Below, in pieces: positions 1 through 9,863 of a DNA stretch of 34,554 nucleotides. Both the position numbers and the translations under genes were made by a program. Every line of letters starts with the position of its first letter. Positions within the stretch are counted from its first letter, which is position 1. Location: contig CAMCTE010000002.1 of assembly GCA_945878385.1 (NCBI GenBank), forward strand, positions 1-34,554, in the 5' to 3' direction. The stretch is from Azohydromonas lata NBRC 102462 (lineage in GTDB: Bacteria; Pseudomonadota; Gammaproteobacteria; Burkholderiales; Burkholderiaceae_C). A model generated the notes under the pieces. It was not told the DNA's origin, did not search any database, and saw nothing but the letters and a program-made list of their open reading frames with translations.

Positions 1-1118
1 TGCAGGACCGCTCGGGTGTGGGCCGCGAGGTGTTGATGCAGGCCCGCGGCCAGCTGCTGGCAGATGCCCAGAAAAGCCCGTTGTTGACCGCAGTGCGGCC
101 AGACGGCCTGGAAGACGCCGCGCAGGTGGAACTGGAAATCGACCGCGACCGCGCTGCGGCGCTGGGCGTGGGGTTTGGTGCGGTCAACAATGTGCTGGCC
201 ACGGCCCTGGGCTCGGCCTACATCAACGACTTCCTGAACCAGGGGCGGGTTCAGCGGGTGATCGTGCAGGCCGATGCGGCAGCGCGCATGGAGCCTGACG
301 ACTTGCTCCAACTCACCGTTCCCAATGCCCAGGGGCAAGCGGTGCCCGTGGGGGCCTTTGCCCGAACCAAGTGGGTGACCGGCGCCATGCAGGCCGTGCG
401 CTACAACGGCTACCCGGCCGTGCGCATTGCAGGTGAACCGGCCAAGGGTGTGAGTTCGGGCGAAGCGATTGCCGAGATGGAACGCCTGGCCGCCCAACTG
501 CCCAATGGCATCGGCTATGAATGGACGGGGCTGGCGCGCGAAGAAAAACTCAGTGGCTCCACCGCCTACCTCCTGTTCTTCTTCTCGATGCTGGCGGTGT
601 TCCTGTGCCTGGCCGCCTTGTATGAAAGCTGGACCATCCCGCTGGCGGTGATTCTGGTGGTGCCACTGGGCGTGCTGGGGGTGGTGAGCGCCACCCTGAT
701 GCGCGGCCTGGAAAACGATGTGTTCTTCAAGGTGGGCATGATCACCATCATCGGCCTGTCGGCCAAGAACGCGGTGCTGATCATCGAATTCGCCAAGGAC
801 CTGCATGCGCAGGGCAAGGACCTGATCGAAGCGGTGCTGGAAGCGGCGCACCTGCGGCTGCGCCCGATTCTGATGACCTCGCTGGCCTTCATCCTGGGCG
901 TGATGCCTCTGGTGTTGGCCACGGGTGCGGGCTCAGCGGGCCAGCGCTCCATCGGCACCGGCGTGCTGGGCGGGATGATCAGCGCCACGGTGCTGGCCAT
1001 CTTCATGGTGCCGGTGTTCTTCGTGGTGGTGCGCCGCTGGTTCAAGGGCAGCGAGCGGCAGCGTCAGCTGTATGCCCATGAAGATCCGGACAAGCCCAAG
1101 GCGGAGGATTGGTCATGA
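1..1118 (+). CDS. RND multidrug efflux permease, C-terminal part (AcrB/MexB-like, HAE1 family), 5' end outside window
   Basis: This is the C-terminal third (about 370 residues) of an inner-membrane proton-driven drug efflux pump. The frame is already open at base 3, where it reads QDRSGVGREVL, matching the HAE1 periplasmic porter domain. A docking/porter region of about 180 residues follows, then a hydrophobic block with the remaining transmembrane helices. The hallmark GLSAKNAVLIIEFA (around 762-803) and the LRLRPILMTSLAFILGVMPL stretch (around 852-911) are typical of RND transporters. The gene ends in TGA at 1116-1118, overlapping the ATG of the outer-membrane channel gene, so the two are translationally coupled. 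The membrane-fusion protein and regulator are expected upstream, outside the window. The family is certain; the exported compounds cannot be read from sequence. Confidence 0.95.
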   Translation, partial: QDRSGVGREVLMQARGQLLADAQKSPLLTAVRPDGLEDAAQVELEIDRDRAAALGVGFGAVNNVLATALGSAYINDFLNQGRVQRVIVQADAAARMEPDDLLQLTVPNAQGQAVPVGAFARTKWVTGAMQAVRYNGYPAVRIAGEPAKGVSSGEAIAEMERLAAQLPNGIGYEWTGLAREEKLSGSTAYLLFFFSMLAVFLCLAALYESWTIPLAVILVVPLGVLGVVSATLMRGLENDVFFKVGMITIIGLSAKNAVLIIEFAKDLHAQGKDLIEAVLEAAHLRLRPILMTSLAFILGVMPLVLATGAGSAGQRSIGTGVLGGMISATVLAIFMVPVFFVVVRRWFKGSERQRQLYAHEDPDKPKAEDWS

Positions 1119-2545
1119 GGGCGCGTTTCATGCGCAGGGCGCCTGTTGCCGCCGTGGCGCTGTGGCTGGCGGGGTGCACCACCTCCCCCACCACGCCCGA
1201 TTCACTGCGCTCCCCTTCGGTGGTGGCGCAGCGTTTCTCGGTGGCCGCTTCCGACCCCTCAGCGCCAACGGCGCGGCCATCGCCGGCATCCGTGGCTGCC
1301 CCCGACCTGGCCTGGGACCGCTTCTTCACCGACCCCCGACTGCAGGCGCTGATCCGCACGGCCTTGCAGCACAACCGAGACCTTCGCGTAGCCGCGCTGA
1401 ATGTGGAACAGGCGCGCGCGCAAGCAGCCATCCGAGACGCCGACCTGTGGCCCACCGTGAACGCCGGCGTGGGCGGCAGCCGAGTACCCACCAACACCGG
1501 TGGGGTCAGCACCACCGTGACGGGTGGCTTGACCACCGCCGCCTACGAGGTGGACCTCTTCGGGCGCGTGCGGCAACAGGCGGACGCGGCGCAGCAGCAG
1601 TTTCGAGCCAGCGAATTCCTGCAGTCCGCCGCGCGCGCCAGCCTGATCGCCGCGGTGGCGGCCGCCCATGTGAGCCTGCAGGCCGACGAGGCCCTGCTGC
1701 GCATCACGCAAGACACGGTGCGCAGCCGCCAGGACAACCTGCAGATCGTGCAAGGGCGCGTGAAGGCCGGGGCTGCATCGGCCCTTGAAGAAGCGCAGGC
1801 GCAGGCCCTGCTGCAATCGGCGCGTGCGGCGCTGGCACAGGTGCAGCGGCAGCACGCCGCCGATGAAAGCAGCCTCGTGCTGCTGCTGGGCAGCCCCCTG
1901 CCGGGCGACTTGCCGACTGCGCGGGCGCTGGCCCCCAACCCGGGCCAGGCCATACCGGCCCTTCAAGCCGACCTGCCCTCTGAAGTGCTGGCTCGCCGGC
2001 CCGACATTGCAGCGGCCGAGGCGCAACTGCGTGCCGCGTCGGCCAATGTGGAGGCAGCGCGGCGCGCATACTTTCCGCGCATCACGCTGACGGCCTCCTA
2101 TGGGCAGGCCAGCCGCGAGCTTTCATCCCTGTTCTCGGGCGGCAGTTGGGTGTGGGGCGTGGCGCCTCAGCTCTTGGCCCCCATCTTCGACGCCGGCCGA
2201 ATCCGTGCCGGGGTGCAGCAGGCGCAGGCCGCGCAACAGGCGGCGGTGGCGCAATATGAAAAGTCCATCCAGGTGGCCTTCAAGGAAGTCAGCGACGCCT
2301 TGAATGCACGCCGCACGCTGGCCGACCAGGCGCAAGCCCTGCAGGCCCAGGTACAAGCCGAGGTGCAGCGGCTGCAACTGGCCGACACCCGCTGGCGCCT
2401 GGGTGCTTCGTCCTACCTGGAAGTGTTGGACGCGCAGCGGTCTTTGTATGCCGCCCAAACCGCATGGGTACAGGTGCAGGCCCTGGTGCTGACCAACCAG
2501 GCCACGCTGTACAAAGCCTTGGGGGGTGGGTCAGGCCAGGGTTGA
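1115..2545 (+). CDS. RND efflux outer-membrane channel lipoprotein (OprM/NodT family)
   Basis: A 476-residue outer-membrane factor that forms the TolC-like exit duct for the RND pump encoded just upstream. The N-terminus is a lipoprotein signal (RRAPVAAVALWLAGC) with the lipidated Cys at about residue 21. Two OEP repeats follow, rich in Ala/Gln coiled coil. Typical family motifs are YEVDLFGRVR, the LARRPDIAAAEAQLRAA segment and YFPRITLTASYG. I chose ATG 1115 because it overlaps the permease stop (ATGA) and has GGAGG at 1103-1107; an upstream TTG at 1109 and an ATG at 1130 are less likely. Length is normal for the family. The 3' end overlaps the oppositely oriented DUF2520 gene by 15 bases. 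Confidence 0.95.
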   Translation: MRARFMRRAPVAAVALWLAGCTTSPTTPDSLRSPSVVAQRFSVAASDPSAPTARPSPASVAAPDLAWDRFFTDPRLQALIRTALQHNRDLRVAALNVEQARAQAAIRDADLWPTVNAGVGGSRVPTNTGGVSTTVTGGLTTAAYEVDLFGRVRQQADAAQQQFRASEFLQSAARASLIAAVAAAHVSLQADEALLRITQDTVRSRQDNLQIVQGRVKAGAASALEEAQAQALLQSARAALAQVQRQHAADESSLVLLLGSPLPGDLPTARALAPNPGQAIPALQADLPSEVLARRPDIAAAEAQLRAASANVEAARRAYFPRITLTASYGQASRELSSLFSGGSWVWGVAPQLLAPIFDAGRIRAGVQQAQAAQQAAVAQYEKSIQVAFKEVSDALNARRTLADQAQALQAQVQAEVQRLQLADTRWRLGASSYLEVLDAQRSLYAAQTAWVQVQALVLTNQATLYKALGGGSGQG

Positions 2546-3442
2546 GGGTGGAGGGTTGAGCAGCAGGGCCTGCATCATGCGGGCCTGCTCTTCGTTGATG
2601 CGGCCGCTGTCCAGCGCCAGCCGCATGCTGCGCAGGCTCAGGTCGGCATACAACTGCCGCTCCGGTGCGCCCACCGCATCGAAAGCCTGCAGATGGCGCG
2701 CCAAGATGCCCCTATCGCCGCGTGCCACCACGCCGGCCATGCCGGGGCCCAGGCCGCGAGACTCCATTGCACGCACTGTGCTGCGCAACAGGGGCAGCAG
2801 GGCCGCCAGGGCCTGCTCCGGTGCCACACCGAACCGGCCCCAGTGACGCACCGCTTCATCCATCAGCGTGACCACCAGCGAACCCGCATAGTGCGCGCTG
2901 GCGTGGTACAGCGCACGGCTGCCGGGTGGCAGTTCGAAGGGCTGCAGGTGCAGGCGGCGCGCCAGGTTCATGAGCGTGTCGCGCAGGCCTTCATCGGCGG
3001 CTTCCACGGCCACGGCGCATCCGGGCAAACCGGCCAGCGCGGTGTCGACATCACCAAAGGTGTGCAGCGGATGAAAACCGCCGGGATGGGCGCACGCCGC
3101 TTGCGCATGCATGAGCGCGCCCAATTCCGTGGCGCCACTGCAATGAACCACGGCCTGCCCGGCCCGCCACGCCAAGCCCTGGGCCACAGCCACGATCTGG
3201 TCGTCGTTCACCGTGATGAAGACGGTGTCGCATTCATCCACCACCGCCTGCGCGCGCGTGCACACCACCGGCGCCATGGCCGCCACCTGGCTCACGCGAT
3301 GAGCCAGGGATTGCGCCGAGGCCGCGCTGCGGCTGCCGACCGCCGCCACCGGCGCGCCGCTCTGGGCAACGGCCACGGCCAACGTTTGCCCCAAGCGGCC
3401 GGCGCCAATGAAACCGATGCGCCCCAGCGTCGCGGGGCTCAC
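2531..3442 (-). CDS. Rossmann-like and DUF2520 domain protein
   Basis: A 303-residue protein with an N-terminal dinucleotide-binding fold (IGFIGAGRLGQTLAVAVA, residues about 8-25), followed by a C-terminal helical DUF2520 domain. It contains HCSGATELGAL and HPGGFHPLHTFGD, motifs seen in this family of putative NAD(P)-dependent oxidoreductases related in fold to 6-phosphogluconate/F420 reductases. The substrate is unknown. The start is GTG 3442, overlapping the TGA of the preceding reductase gene by four bases (GTGA), so translation is probably coupled. It is the last gene of the eleven-gene minus-strand cluster, which suggests, without proof, a role in the same pathway or in cofactor housekeeping. 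Its 3' end overlaps the convergent efflux-channel gene. Confidence 0.85.
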   Translation of the reverse strand: MSPATLGRIGFIGAGRLGQTLAVAVAQSGAPVAAVGSRSAASAQSLAHRVSQVAAMAPVVCTRAQAVVDECDTVFITVNDDQIVAVAQGLAWRAGQAVVHCSGATELGALMHAQAACAHPGGFHPLHTFGDVDTALAGLPGCAVAVEAADEGLRDTLMNLARRLHLQPFELPPGSRALYHASAHYAGSLVVTLMDEAVRHWGRFGVAPEQALAALLPLLRSTVRAMESRGLGPGMAGVVARGDRGILARHLQAFDAVGAPERQLYADLSLRSMRLALDSGRINEEQARMMQALLLNPPPSTLA

Positions 3443-4425
3443 GGAATGCGCACCACCACATTGCCGGCCACCGCAGACTGCTCCACCACCTCATGAGCGC
3501 GCACCATGTCTTGCAGGTCCAAGCACAGCGCAATGTTGTGCTGCAGGCTGCCGGCACCCAACATGCGCTGCAGTTGGGCCGTGGCACGCTGTCGATCGGC
3601 CGCTGTGAGGTGATAGACCATGAAGCACTTGAGCTGCAGGTTCTTCACGATCAGCGGGTAAAAAGGCAACTGCAGCTGCGGCGCACCACTGCCGTAGACC
3701 ACACACTCACCGCCGGTGGCCAGCACATCAAGGTCTACGGCGCTATTGGCGGCAATGTCCAACTCGATCAGCCGGTCCACGCCACGCCCGCCGGTGAGCT
3801 CAGCCACGCGCTCGCGCACCGGTTCGTCGCGGTAACGGATGATGTCGTCTGCACCGGCCGCGTGCGCCAGCGCAGCCTTTTCATCGGTGCTCACCGTGGC
3901 CATCACCCGGGCAGCACCCAACTGCACCGCCATCTGTACCGCATAGTGGCCCACCGCACCGGCGCCACCGGCCACCAGCACCGTCTTGCCTGCCACGCCG
4001 CCATCCATCATCACCGCATGCAAGGCGGTGAGCGCCGGAATCCCCAAGCAGGCGCCGGCCTCCAGGCTGGCCGCAGCCGGCAGCACGACGGCCTGCTCGG
4101 ATGGCAAACACACCTGCTCGCATGCCGTGCCATGTGGACGCCCCCAGGCGGCATTCCACAGCCACACGCGCTGGCCGATGCGGGTGCGGCTCACGCCATC
4201 GCCTACCGCTTCAACCACCCCGCTGCCATCGCTGTGCGGAATCACCCGCGCAAAAGGCATCACCGGACTGCGCAGCCCGCGGCGGGATTTCACATCGGAG
4301 GGGTTCACGCCCGAGCACTGCACCCGCACGCGAACCTCACCGGCTTGTGGCTGAGGTTCGGGCAAGTCCCCGATCTGCAGGACCTCGGCGGCCGGTCCCA
4401 GGCGTTCGTAGTAGACGGCTTTCAT
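3439..4425 (-). CDS. NADPH:quinone reductase-like medium-chain dehydrogenase (zeta-crystallin/QOR type)
   Basis: A 328-residue member of the zinc-independent medium-chain dehydrogenase/reductase superfamily. The N-terminal GroES-like domain begins MKAVYYERLGPAAEVLQIG and contains VQCSGVNPSDVKSRRG. The nucleotide-binding domain has VLVAGGAGAVGHYAVQMA (residues about 140-160), the AxxGxxG-type NADPH loop of QOR proteins. Structural zinc cysteines are absent. The frame stays open for about 280 bases upstream, but family N-termini match ATG 4425; the extra stretch overlaps the thiolase gene and is not conserved-looking. It lies 23 bases after the thiolase. Likely an NADPH-dependent reductase of a quinone or an enoyl compound; the exact substrate is unknown. 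Confidence 0.9.
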   Translation of the reverse strand: MKAVYYERLGPAAEVLQIGDLPEPQPQAGEVRVRVQCSGVNPSDVKSRRGLRSPVMPFARVIPHSDGSGVVEAVGDGVSRTRIGQRVWLWNAAWGRPHGTACEQVCLPSEQAVVLPAAASLEAGACLGIPALTALHAVMMDGGVAGKTVLVAGGAGAVGHYAVQMAVQLGAARVMATVSTDEKAALAHAAGADDIIRYRDEPVRERVAELTGGRGVDRLIELDIAANSAVDLDVLATGGECVVYGSGAPQLQLPFYPLIVKNLQLKCFMVYHLTAADRQRATAQLQRMLGAGSLQHNIALCLDLQDMVRAHEVVEQSAVAGNVVVRIP

Positions 4426-4448
4426 CCGCCCAAGCTTATCGCGACTGG

Positions 4449-5633
4449 TCAGGCGCGTTCGTACAGCGTGACCACGCAAGCACCACCCAGGCCCAGGTTG
4501 TGCTGCAGCCCCAGGCGCGCGCCCGGCACCTGCCGCTGACCTGCAGCGCCTCGCAACTGCTGAACCAGTTCGGTGCACTGGGCCAGGCCGGTGGCGCCCA
4601 AGGGGTGCCCCTTGCTCAGCAAGCCACCGGAGGGGTTGGTCACCACGCGGCCACCGTAGGTGTTGTCGCCATCCACCACGAACCCTTCGGCACCGCCGCG
4701 TTCGCACAGGCCCAGCGCCTCATAACTGATGAGTTCGTTGTGCGCGAAGCAGTCGTGCAGTTCCACCACATCCACATCCTGCGGCCCCACGCCGGCCGCT
4801 TCGTACACCTGGCGTGCCGCCTCGCGCGCCATTGAAAAACCCACCACCTCGCGCATGTCACGCTCACCAAAGGTGGCCGGCCCGTCGGTGGTCATGGCCT
4901 GGGCGCGGATGCGCACGCTGGCGTTGAGCCCCTTGCGCGCAGCATAGGCCTCGCTGCACACGATGGCCGCTGCCGCACCGCAGGTCGGCGGGCAGGCCAT
5001 CAGCCGGGTCATCACACCCTCCCACATCATGGGCGCGTTCATCACATCGGCTTCCGTCACCTCCTTGCGGAACAGCGCCAGTGGGTTGTGCGCGGCATGG
5101 CGCGAGGCCTTGGCGCGGATCTTCGCAAAGGTGTTGAGCGATGTGCCGAATTCCTTCATGTGGGCCAGGCCTGCGCCGCCGAAGTAACGCAGCGCGAGCG
5201 GAACCTGACCATTGCCCACCAGTTCATCGGTGGCCTCGTCGAAGCGGTCGAACGGGCTGGGCCGGTCCTGGAACACGGCACCCAAGGCGCCGGGGCTCAT
5301 GTGCTCGAAGCCCAGGGCCAGCACACACTCGGCCGCACCGCTTTGCACCGCCTGGCGCGCCAGGTAGAGCGCGGTGGAACCGGTGGAGCAGTTGTTGTTC
5401 ACATTGATGATGGGGATGCCCGTCATGCCCACTTCGTAGAGGGCGCGCTGCCCCGCTGTGGAGTCGCCGTACACGAAGCCCACATAGGCCTGCTGCACAT
5501 CGGCATAGCCCAGGCCCGCGTCTTCCAGGGCCAAGCGGGTGGCCGTGGCCGCCATCACAGGGTAGGGTTCGTGGGCGCCGGGTTTGGCAAAAGCAATCAT
5601 GCCCACGCCGGCCACGATGACGGTTTGATTCAT
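4449..5633 (-). CDS. SCPx-type thiolase / lipid-transfer-protein-like acyl-CoA acyltransferase
   Basis: A 394-residue thiolase-superfamily protein of the sterol-carrier-protein-x (nonspecific lipid transfer) branch. The nucleophile is in NNNCSTGSTALYLA (Cys82). The family motif HDCFAHNELISYEALGLC, the catalytic-histidine loop SKGHPLGATG (His343) and a late cysteine in GGACVVTLY (Cys386) are all present, so a thiolytic activity is plausible. Relatives cleave 3-ketoacyl-CoA esters, often with branched or ring-bearing acyl chains; some act as aldol lyases with a DUF35 partner, which is not present here. The start ATG 5633 has AAGGGAG about 7 bases upstream, inside the end of the hydratase gene. 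It probably does the last step of the beta-oxidation-like module in this operon. Confidence 0.93.
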   Translation of the reverse strand: MNQTVIVAGVGMIAFAKPGAHEPYPVMAATATRLALEDAGLGYADVQQAYVGFVYGDSTAGQRALYEVGMTGIPIINVNNNCSTGSTALYLARQAVQSGAAECVLALGFEHMSPGALGAVFQDRPSPFDRFDEATDELVGNGQVPLALRYFGGAGLAHMKEFGTSLNTFAKIRAKASRHAAHNPLALFRKEVTEADVMNAPMMWEGVMTRLMACPPTCGAAAAIVCSEAYAARKGLNASVRIRAQAMTTDGPATFGERDMREVVGFSMAREAARQVYEAAGVGPQDVDVVELHDCFAHNELISYEALGLCERGGAEGFVVDGDNTYGGRVVTNPSGGLLSKGHPLGATGLAQCTELVQQLRGAAGQRQVPGARLGLQHNLGLGGACVVTLYERA

Positions 5634-5635
5634 GC

Positions 5636-6421
5636 TCAGGCTCCCTTGAAGTCGGGCTTGCGCTTGGCGAAGAAGGCCTGCAAGGCCTCGGAGAAGTCAG
5701 CGGTGCGTGTGCTGTCCTGGAAGGCTTGGCTTTCAAGGTCCAGTTGCTGATCCAGCGTGTGGTCGAAGGACCCTCGCAACAAGCGCTTCATCTTGCCCAA
5801 GGCCAGGGTGGGCCCGTTGGCCAGCCGCTGCCCCAGCGCCAGGGTGTGCGGCAGCAATTCCGCCGCCGGCACCACCCGGTTGACCAGCCCCAAACGGTGG
5901 GCTTCCTCCACGCCGAAGCTCTCGCCAAGCAGGGCAATCTCCATCGCTTTGCGCAGGCCCACGATGCGCGGCAGGCTGTAGGAGCCCGACACATCGCAAT
6001 TGGCCGCGACATTCACATACGCAAGGTTGAACTTGGTGCCTTCCGCGGCAATGGCCAGGTCGCAAGCCAAGGCCAGGCTGAGGCTGCCGCCGGCCACCAC
6101 ACCATGCAGGCCCGCCACCACCGGGGCATCCAGGGCCGTGAGCAAGCGCACCGCCTCGTGCATGGATTCGATGATCCGCCGGGCGGTTTCGGTGGCGTTG
6201 CCGGTGAAGGTGGAAAGATCACCACCCGCGCCGAAACCGCGCCCTTCGCCGGTGATCACCACCGCGCGCACGGAGGCATCCGACGACAGGGTGCGGCAGT
6301 GCTGCGCGAACAATGCCGCCGTGGGCACATCCAAGGCGTTCAATGCATCGGGTCGGTTCAGACGCAGATGCGCCAGACCGCCTTCACGGGTCAACAACAC
6401 AGTGTCAGGGGATTGGGCCAC
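5636..6421 (-). CDS. Enoyl-CoA hydratase/isomerase family protein, PaaG-like active site
   Basis: A 261-residue crotonase-fold protein. The CoA-binding and oxyanion segments are visible at RGFGAGGDLSTF and GLHGVVAGGSLSLALACDLA. The two glutamates of true enoyl-CoA hydratases are replaced: the first by Ser115 and the second by Tyr135. An aspartate (Asp143 in NCDVSGSYSLPRIVG) aligns with the catalytic Asp of PaaG-type isomerases, so isomerase rather than hydratase chemistry is likely. I start it at GTG 6421, preceded by GGAG seven bases upstream; an in-frame TTG at 6445 lacks a ribosome site. It ends two bases before the thiolase gene. Family assignment is firm; the reaction is an inference. 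Confidence 0.92.
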   Translation of the reverse strand: MAQSPDTVLLTREGGLAHLRLNRPDALNALDVPTAALFAQHCRTLSSDASVRAVVITGEGRGFGAGGDLSTFTGNATETARRIIESMHEAVRLLTALDAPVVAGLHGVVAGGSLSLALACDLAIAAEGTKFNLAYVNVAANCDVSGSYSLPRIVGLRKAMEIALLGESFGVEEAHRLGLVNRVVPAAELLPHTLALGQRLANGPTLALGKMKRLLRGSFDHTLDQQLDLESQAFQDSTRTADFSEALQAFFAKRKPDFKGA

Positions 6422-6455
6422 AGCGGTCTCCAGTGGTGGAAGCAAAGCAGAGGGT

Positions 6456-7169
6456 TCAGGCGGTGACGGGTTCCGTCTGCGAAGTGCGGATGCTCAGCCC
6501 CTTGAGCAGCAGGCCGATGACTTCATCGGCGATCTGCGCCGCCGTCTGGCCACCGTCGGGGCGGTACCAACGCGCGATCCAGCTCAGGGCACCGGCGATC
6601 GTGAAAGCGGCCAGCTTGGGGTCGCAGGGGCCGATGGAGCCCTCCTGGATGCCCTGTCGCACGAGTTCACGGAACACCCGGTCCAGCCGGGCCTTCATGC
6701 GGCGCAATTCCACCTTGGCCTCGGCAGGCAAAGGATCTTCGCCCACGCGAATGACGCACATGCCGAAGTCCATGGTGGCGATCTCGGCGTACTGGCGCAT
6801 CACGGCCACCAGTTTGTCGGCTGCATTGCCGCCGCTGGCGGTGACTTCATCAGCAGCCTGCTGCAGCATCGACAAACCGATGCGCACGCACTCGAACAGG
6901 ATCTCGTCCTTGCTCTTCACATAGTAGTAAAGCGTCGGCTTGGTGACATTCAATCGGGCTGCCACCTGGTCGAGCGTGGAGGCCTGGAACCCCTGCTCAT
7001 TGAACACCTGCGCCGCTGCGCGCAGCACCGCTTCACGCTTGGCCTCGCGTTCCTGCTCGCGGTCGGCCCGATTGGCCCATGGCGAAGGCGCCACGGCCGA
7101 AGGACGCCGGCGTCCGGCCTGGCCGGCTTCGGTCAGGCGCGGCAGTCGGGATGGGCGGGTGGTGGGCAT
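6456..7169 (-). CDS. TetR/AcrR family transcriptional regulator
   Basis: A 237-residue one-component repressor. A basic, proline-rich N-terminal extension of about 50 residues precedes the helix-turn-helix domain (AAAQVFNEQGFQASTLDQVAARLNVTKPTLYYYVKSKDEILF, residues about 54-96 in pieces). The remaining helices form the ligand-binding and dimerisation domain. I chose ATG 7169 (MPTTRPSRLPRL); an open frame continues further upstream into the ligase gene but lacks conserved character. It sits inside the acyl-CoA operon, between ligase and hydratase genes, so it most likely senses an acyl-CoA or the free acid and controls the operon. The best candidate operator is the inverted repeat at 14119-14134. 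Confidence 0.92.
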   Translation of the reverse strand: MPTTRPSRLPRLTEAGQAGRRRPSAVAPSPWANRADREQEREAKREAVLRAAAQVFNEQGFQASTLDQVAARLNVTKPTLYYYVKSKDEILFECVRIGLSMLQQAADEVTASGGNAADKLVAVMRQYAEIATMDFGMCVIRVGEDPLPAEAKVELRRMKARLDRVFRELVRQGIQEGSIGPCDPKLAAFTIAGALSWIARWYRPDGGQTAAQIADEVIGLLLKGLSIRTSQTEPVTA

Positions 7170-7221
7170 GGTGGTCGGCGCAGGGGGCTGCTGGCAATCG
7201 GCTTTTCGCGCGTGGGCACGC

Positions 7222-9038
7222 TCAGCGATACAGCGCCTCAATCTCGGCCGCGTAGGTCTTCACGATGCTGGCACGGCGCACCTTCATGGTGGCTGTCACT
7301 TCGCCGTCGTCGTGGTCGAGTTCCTTGGTCAGCAAATGGAAGCGGCGGATCTGCGCCACCTGGGCCAACTGCTCGTTGCCCTGGTCCACTTCCTGCTGAA
7401 TCAACTGACGCACTTCGGGCGTTTCCACCAGCGACTTGAAGGTGGTGAAGGCGATCTGCCGCTGCTCGGCCCAGGCGGATGTGGTCTCGAAATCAACCTG
7501 GATGAGAGCCGCCACATACTTGCGCGCATCGGCCACGATCACGCATTCCTTGATGAAGGGGCTGGCCTTCATCGTGTTCTCGATGGCCGAGGGCGTGAGA
7601 TTCTTGCCGCCGGCAGTGATCATGATGTCCTTGATGCGGTCCACGATCTTGTAGTGACCGTCGCGGTGCTCGACCACATCGCCGGTGTGCAACCATCCGT
7701 CGCGTATGGCACCCACCGTGGCCTCTTCATTCTTGTAGTAGCCCTTGAACACCACCGGGCCACGCACCTGCAGTTCGCCCTGCTCGGACATCCGCATTTC
7801 GGAACCCTTGACCGGCGCGCCCACGGTGCCGAACTTCACATCGTTCAAGTGCTGGCCCAGTACCATGCCGCTGGACTCGGTCATGCCATACACCTCCACC
7901 AGCGGAATGCCCAGGGTACGGAAGTACATGACCAGGGATGGCGAAATGGGCGCCGCACCCGTCAGCGCCACCCTCACATCGCGCAGGCCGATGAAGTTCT
8001 GCAGGGAGCGGAAGACCAGCAGGTACCACAAGCCGAAGGTGAGCTTCTCGGCCACCGAGCGCTGTTCGGCCGCCTTGTGGGCGAAGGGCTTGCAAGAAGC
8101 CACGGCGCGCTCATAAAGCCAGCGCGGCAGGGCCTGCGCTTCCTGCATCTTGATGGCGATGGTGGAGGCCAGCTTTTCCCAGATGCGGGGCACGCCCAGG
8201 AACATGGTGGGGGCCACTTCGCGCAGGTCTTCCTGCACGGTGCGGATGGATTCACCGAAGTCCACGCGCGAACCCAGGTACAGCGGCACGAAGTTGGTCA
8301 GCATCTGCTCGGCCACATGGCACAGCGGCAGGTAGGACAGGTGCGAAGTGTGGGCGCCCAATTGCAGGCGGTCCACCACCGCCGGCGCCATGGCCGCGAT
8401 GTTGCCGTAGCTGATCATGGCGCCCTTGGGCTTGCCGGTGCTGCCCGAGGTGTAGATCTCGAGGCCCGTGTCGTCTAGGGTTTGCCGCTGGAGCACCTGC
8501 TCGATCAACTTGGCATCGCCCCCCTGCCCCATGGCCTCCAATTCTTTGAAGCTCACCAGCAGGTCCGGCGCCGCCGCCTTCGCGTCTGCAAACCCCTTGT
8601 GCTCCACCATCACGATCTTGCGCAAACGCGGCAGCTCGGCCCGGGCCTGCAGCAGCTTGTCCACCTGCTCCTGGTCCTCGCACACCACCACCTCGCAGTC
8701 GGCATGCGCCAGCACATAGGCCACTTCGCTGCTGGGGCTGGTGGGATACACGCCCACGGTGACGCCGCCCACCAGGCCCGCGCCCAGCTGGGCCAGCACC
8801 CACTCCAGCCGGTTTTCAGACAACACGCCCACATGACCGCCTGCGTCCAAGCCCAGGGCCTTGAAGCCCAGTCCCACGGCGCTGGCACGCTGGAAATAGG
8901 CCGCCCAAGTGACGGGCTGCCAAATGCCGAAGTCCTTCTGGCGGATGGCCACTTCAGCTCCGCGTTGCAGCGCATGGCGGCGCAGCATCTGCGGCATGGT
9001 CAGGGTGTAGTCCACAGTGTTTCCCATCACCGTTCTCA

Positions 9039-9039
<1 letters not shown>
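7222..9039 (-). CDS. Long-chain-type AMP-forming acyl-CoA synthetase (FadD15-like)
   Basis: A 605-residue adenylate-forming ligase that activates a carboxylic acid to its CoA thioester through an acyl-AMP. Visible are the phosphate-binding loop YTSGSTGKPKGAM (residues about 195-207), the VYGMTESSG motif, the GWLHTGD hinge region, and DRIKDIMITAGGKNLTPSAIE. The C-terminal domain ends in the GEVTATMKVRR segment of the FACL/long-chain subgroup. The start ATG 9039 overlaps the stop of livF (TGATG); a GTG three bases earlier and an ATG at 9027 are alternatives. Coupling to a Liv-type importer suggests that it traps the imported acid as CoA ester. The chain type is unknown. Confidence 0.94.
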
Positions 9040-9842
<803 letters not shown>

Positions 9843-9863
9843 GGTGAAAACCGCGGAAGTCGA

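Noticed and set aside
6940..8478. Long plus-strand open frame opposite the TetR and acyl-CoA synthetase genes
   Set aside because: It mirrors intact conserved genes on the other strand, is rich in His/Gln/Arg with no recognisable domain, and arises from the strong GC third-position bias.
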